This document shows, in pieces, positions 59,271 to 64,000 of a stretch of 64,000 bases of DNA (positions are counted from its first letter, which is position 1; the number at the start of each line of letters is the position of its first letter). Position numbers and translations under genes: made by a program. Origin of the DNA: Sipunculus nudus. Taxonomy: Eukaryota; Annelida; Sipuncula; Golfingiida; Sipunculidae. The notes beneath the pieces are model-generated. The model saw only the letters and a program-made list of their open reading frames with translations. It searched no databases and was not told where the DNA came from. Location: assembly GCA_026874595.1 (NCBI GenBank), contig CM049316.1:57917676-57981675 (forward strand). Reading direction: 5' to 3'.

Positions 59271-62030
59271 CTCATTCACTTGTGATTAAAATGCTGCAAG
59301 TATATTTTGATTTTTTTGGTACAAATATTAATTAAATTAAGATTCGAGAATTAAGTGGAAATATTTATTGAGGAGGGGCACGGGGGAAACGGACAATTTT
59401 CACTCATTTGTATATAGCCTGTATATACGGGCCTATATATATATCCAATTCGCATACCGCCGTATATGCATATGAGCCCCTTGCCGGGCCCCGCTCTTTG
59501 ACAAAGTTTGTGTGTGTATGTGTCGATGGACGGGGCATGTTTATATTTCACACCTATTCAATATTAAAGTCCCATTCACATGCATACATTTACTCATGTA
59601 TTTATTTATTTATTTTTCATATGAAGTAAATTTACACCTGAATGTAAAATTCCTCTTGGAGTTTATATTTACCTTGTGTTTTTATGTCATTAATGTCCTG
59701 TATGCATACTGACATTTACACAAACTATATAAAGTCAACAATGGCCCAAAGCTCACGTGTGACATTTTCTGTATATGATGATATAATAATAAACTATAAA
59801 AACGAAATTATTCTATTCATATAAAAACATGAAACTTTTTGAAATTTGATAATATGTTTCATTTGGTTAAATATTTTATAAACTGGAAATGCACGCTCTG
59901 AGATATAAATATCCAAAATACATTTCATCAATTATTTTCGCCATGACTGATTTAACTGCCATTCTGAGAATTCACAAATTGACCCATGCCAGTTTTGAAC
60001 AAATAGTTCAAATGACTGTTGGCATATTTTCACTTCATCCACGCATTGGTAGGCTGAGCTGTGAGCTGAATATAGGTGAAATTCTTCATATCCTGAGCAG
60101 ATACAAAATATCCGTAAGCATTTAATTTTTTTTTTAAATTCTGCGCAACCCATACAGATATTTTTTATTCGAAAGTTTTCCTTTAAAATTATGATTTTAC
60201 GGAAACTTTACAATTCATTCATAACATATTTTCTTTCAATTTAAATAAAATGTGTTTTTCAGCATACTTTTATAAGTGCAATGCTGAAATGGAGATGTTC
60301 TGAGCACCATATCTATATTATAAAGAAATTGTCAAGAAAAGTTAAAACGCATATATTCATTAAAAAATAATAATATTCATAAAATAACCAAATTTGGAAA
60401 AAAAACCGCAAGTTTTCATACATAAGAGCACAGAGAATAACCTTCGCTTTCAGAATATAACCCATAACCATTCGCCAATGGTTAATATTAAGCAAAATTG
60501 AAACAATCTTTGCACAAACCAGAGAAACGGATAGGACCCTAACAGATATATATAAAGGGTAAGGGAATAATAAATTTTAGTGCTGAGGAAAGATCTACAA
60601 ACTGGCGACAAAATGCAGGCAGAATGACAATACTGGACAGGTGGAAACAAATGTCAAAATGTCAAAAAGATATATAATGAACCGGTTCCCTGAATTCGGT
60701 TCAAATGTTGCAATATATATATGGCAGGCATATATATATCCGATATTGACCATGGAATTTAGAATTCTACAAAACAATCATGGATGCATTTGAAGGTGTC
60801 AATACACTTTCACCAGTCCACTGTTATTCTAAGTGCTAAACCAGACAACACTCATAAAATTGTAGACAAAAAATGTAGATAATACCTTAAAATTTCGATG
60901 ATCGATCACCTCCCATGCCCCAAAATGACAGAAATGTTTGCCCTCCCTCGCATTAACAAGATTTACTACATGTTCTTCAAAGGTGCAATGGCCGAACTAG
61001 ATAATAAGATTTGTTGGGATTTTAACGACGACAGACCGCTGGGGCTAATGTTTGTTTTTTATTTTCAGTGGGGCAGCATATGAATTCCGATTTTGACCTG
61101 CTCGGCCTAGTGAGGCAACTGGATTTCTGCTTAAAATTAATGAATTTGTAATCATATATCTTTTGTTTTTTATTTTAAAATTTGCTCATATATGTAAATA
61201 AAATTATCTGTTTACATGACACATATTACTTATCATGCAAGTAAAGTTACATCAAGAAACTCGTATAACCTCTTTGGGTGCATACATGCAAATATACTTT
61301 TACTCATGTCAATTTATACTCAAGGAGTATTTATACTCACAAATGCAAATTACTTCACATGACACAGTATTTTCATGACAAGTAAATTTATTTATGTGTG
61401 TTTATATTCTGACATATATGTATATACATATATATAGTTCCGCAGTTAAAATTATATTTTTTTTTATTTATTTTTCATTATGTAATTCATGATTAATAGA
61501 AAACACGTTTTAGTCTGACTGAAAAACATTTAATATAAATTAAGACTTATTCTTTTACTCATATTATTGTTAATTAAAAATCACAAGTTCTAATCTTCAA
61601 AGAATATTGCGAAATAAACATTTCGTAAATAAAATATGTTTATTGGCATAGTGGGACTCCCCGATCGCTTCCACTAATCATTGACCATCAGGAATATCAG
61701 TAAAGCCTATAATGATCAAATTTTCTAAAACTCAGTCATTAATTATTGTACCTGTTATCCGCAGATTTGAGACATTTCTACATTTCATTAGGTATAATCC
61801 TGCAATATATATATATAAAGATCCTATACTGGATCCGAATGCACTTCGAAATTTAATGGAGCGGTTTCCCACGATAATTCCAAAGCGCTCCATACAGTTT
61901 CGATAAAATATAGGTTTAGTATAGATATTGCGTAATATTACTAACATTCAAACAAATCAACAAATAACCAACAGCCACAGGTGAAAAACACAACCTCCTT
62001 TAAGGTTCATCTCCCTGTGGCAGAAACATC
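59271..62030. other. Intergenic AT-rich sequence
   Basis: TA-rich runs (59400-59470, 60545-60740, 61420-61440) and short open frames without support. No recognisable gene. Confidence 0.4.
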
Positions 62031-62035
62031 AAGCC

Positions 62036-62057
62036 GGGGGGGGGGGGGGGGGGGGGG
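62036..62057 (+). repeat. 22-base poly-G tract
   Basis: Uninterrupted G run about 270 bp upstream of the start codon at 62323. Unlike the G runs in the C elements, no C terminus is visible around it. Confidence 0.9.
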
Positions 62058-62159
62058 TTATCCATCTAGCCCTTCAGTTTAATGTCAGGTGCTGTTCACA
62101 GTATTGAACGCTGTCATAATTAAGCATGAATTATGTAATGTACCGACAACCGTAGGATC

Positions 62160-62322
62160 TCTTTTCGTTAAATTTCTGAGTTGCGTGCAGCGTGACCACT
62201 ATGGCAACGGGGAGGGCGCCCTTTTGCAAGTAGTCACGTGACTGGTAGAGGGCATTACACTTGGCAACGAGGCTGCCAAACGATACAGGTTCTGCCAGAG
62301 CGCGCAAAAGCTAGATATCATA
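62160..62322 (+). promoter_or_regulatory. Likely promoter/5' UTR of the signal-peptide gene
   Basis: GC-rich, CpG-containing stretch directly before the ATG. It has a CACGTG E-box within a 12-bp palindrome (AGTCACGTGACT, 62232-62243) and two TGGCAAC half-sites (about 62199 and 62260). There is no clear TATA box at a suitable distance. Transcription start unknown. Confidence 0.4.
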
Positions 62323-62329
62323 ATGAAAG
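62323..62329 (+). CDS. First coding exon (ATG AAA G) of a secreted or membrane protein gene
   Basis: ATG with A at position -3, followed after seven bases by a perfect donor GTAAGT at 62330. Splicing to 63136 yields an uninterrupted frame starting MKGLCSALVLLFCGTAELII, a typical signal peptide. Very short first coding exons with phase-1 ends are common in secreted-protein genes. Confidence 0.7.
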
Positions 62330-62782
62330 GTAAGTCTAGAGAATAATTTGATTAAAAACATGATAAAAATTCTTATCGTAATACTTCAAGCAGAGATATC
62401 TCCGAATGATAAACTCTGTCCCCTGTTAATCCAACCAACATGAATTGATCGAATGAATTCTCATAAGCCGATTATCGCTTTTGAACTGCCTGTGTGAAAG
62501 ATTGATGTATGGCTTAACTGGACTTATTGATTTTCTTTGTCCTTGGTGTTTTCTTTATTTTGGGAACCCCAGCTTTGTTATATATGACAGAATGATGAAT
62601 AAGTTCTATAGCTACACAATGTTATAAACTCATGTTTTTTTTTAAAGATTTCACTTTCTTGATCCCGCAAAACTTGTAAAATATTTTCTGAAGAATGTCT
62701 AGCGCGTGTGTTTTCTCTTTTTATGCATGAATAATGCTATGGAATATTTATATTTTTCTTGGATTATATACTTGTTATATAA

Positions 62783-62816
<34 letters not shown>

Positions 62817-63135
62817 ATTGTTATTATTATAACCATTAGAATTATTAATAATAAAATGATAATAATAATAATATGTTGTAATAATAACATTATGTAGAAA
62901 TAATTATGATAAAATTGTTTTATTAATAATGATTATAATAGTAATAATAATATTATTATTATTATCATTATTATTATTTTCATTATTATTATTATAATTA
63001 TTATTATTATAATTATTAAATTTAAGTTTTTTTTTTAGTTAAAATTAGAGAGCGCTGGTGAGTTAAATTATATCAAAGCGTCTTCACTCTTGTTATTATT
63101 TAGCTTGGGGTAATAGTATGACTTTGCTGTTTCAG
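62330..63135 (+). other. Intron 1 of the signal-peptide gene
   Basis: Donor GTAAGT; acceptor ctttgctgtttcag. It contains the long ATT/AAT microsatellite. Confidence 0.65.
62778..63021. repeat. (ATT)n/(AAT)n microsatellite
   Basis: About 240 bp of imperfect trinucleotide repeat, with strand switches from ATT to AAT that create inverted-repeat potential. The open frames across it (poly-isoleucine) are artefacts. Confidence 0.92.
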
Positions 63136-63236
63136 GGTTGTGTTCAGCCTTAGTTCTGCTGTTTTGTGGAACGGCTGAGCTTATCATTGTAGAACCACCC
63201 ACCACCAACATGATGCCTGTCTGCCCAGCAGAAAAA
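63136..63236 (+). CDS. Second coding exon of the signal-peptide gene (continues past the window)
   Basis: 101 nt, entered at phase 1 and leaving phase 0 at a donor GTAAGT (63237). With exon 1 it gives 36 residues: a signal sequence of about 17-20 residues with a likely cleavage after CGTA, then LIIVEPPTTNMMPVCPAEK. The mature start is proline/threonine-rich with one cysteine. The family cannot be named from this fragment. The rest lies beyond 64000 or was not found. Confidence 0.7.
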
Positions 63237-64000
63237 GTAAGTAAAAACCCACTTTGTAACAAGAAAATCTGTATTGCAAGAAATGCAAGCCTCCTCAACG
63301 TTGTGTGTGTGGGGAGGGGGGGGGGGCGGGGGGGGGGGGGAGGGGGTTCCCTATTGGGGGATGCACGCAAAACCGTGTTTGCATTCACTTATTCGAGCCA
63401 TATTCCCAGGTTCATTCGTGCATAATGACATAAGTACATTTGTGTATTTTGCTTGATGACGTTACTGAATCTGGATCATATACCGGATCCACACCAAAAT
63501 AAAAGAGACTTCATAGACGAAATTTCATGAGGTTCCGATCAGGATTGTTTGAGTATGAACAAACACACAAATACACACACATACAAACACACGTACAACA
63601 CACACAAAAACACACACTCACGCATTACCTCATAAAGGAGGGAAAAAAACTGCTCAGTCCCACTTTTTATTGTCCGACATCATAATTCGACATGATATTT
63701 TGACATTGCATTTACCACATCTTCAGAGATAGTGGGTGTCTGTGATTTGCTTTCGACAATAACAATTTATCAGTAACATACATGGCAAAGAGAGTATTTC
63801 TAGAACGGATCACACAAAGGCACGTTCAGATCATTTTTATCTTAATATTGTGTCCAAAGAATTAGAAAATTCCATTCTAATACCAATCGTTTGAACTTTC
63901 AGCTGTTACACAACGATATACATATGATATTATATAAATAGTAGAATCTGGAATATCCGAATACATTGAGGGACTTAGAATTTGTTCGGATATTTGAGGT
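63237..64000 (+). other. Intron 2 (partial) of the signal-peptide gene with repeats
   Basis: Contains G-rich tracts (63312-63357) and a CA-rich stretch at 63560-63622 that directly follows 'aaatttcatgaggttccgat'. That phrase is of the type seen at the 3' ends of non-LTR retroelements and their SINEs, so a short SINE/LINE tail ending in the CA repeat is possible. The remainder is unremarkable. Confidence 0.4.

Noticed and set aside
62699-62897. Isoleucine-rich membrane protein
   Set aside because: Translation of the ATT/AAT microsatellite.

Overview
The window looks like nuclear DNA from an animal with a large, AT-rich, intron-heavy genome, most likely a lophotrochozoan and probably a mollusc such as a bivalve. 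There are no bacterial-style gene blocks. The few exons have GT/AG borders and are separated by introns of up to about 8 kb. Much of the intervening DNA consists of Helitron/Helentron-type repeats with tandem cores and a (GGAC/AGAC)n microsatellite, an architecture I remember from bivalve 'pearl'-type elements. The species assignment is inference.

Gene layout. (1) 1909-7366, + strand: the last two exons of an unrecognised gene that ends in a lysine-rich stretch and an acidic tail. (2) 33718 down to 18017, - strand: a complete five-exon coding region for an UNC93-like membrane protein of the major facilitator fold. The splice phases agree at every junction, giving about 627 residues with a long cytosolic N-terminal extension. 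Its untranslated first exon is not identified with confidence; a candidate lies at about 59.07 kb. Genes 1 and 2 converge tail to tail. (3) 62323-63236, + strand: the first two coding exons of a gene whose product starts with a signal peptide and runs off the window.

Repeat layout. The UNC93 intron between 19153 and 26920 holds a nested transposon stack (19726-25067) and a 33-bp minisatellite that ends almost at an exon. Upstream of the UNC93 coding exons are an intact 2.4-kb Helentron-like element (34234-36666), a probable solo LTR, and a partial element. Beyond these is a 15.6-kb stack (39613-55220) in which one element of about 1.8 kb has been opened by at least six later insertions. I resolve six families, called here A, C, D, F (Helentron-like, non-autonomous), B (canonical Helitron ends, non-autonomous) and E (partial). 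Other pieces are an 848-bp hAT-type element with a perfect 8-bp target duplication, two MITE-like elements, a tRNA-derived SINE, and several microsatellites and poly-G tracts.

The most notable structure is the nesting. The pieces of element D add up to the length of the uninterrupted D copy elsewhere in the window, and several independent insertions hit the same A-run at a tandem-unit border of family A. No transposase, Rep/helicase or reverse transcriptase coding region was found in the window.
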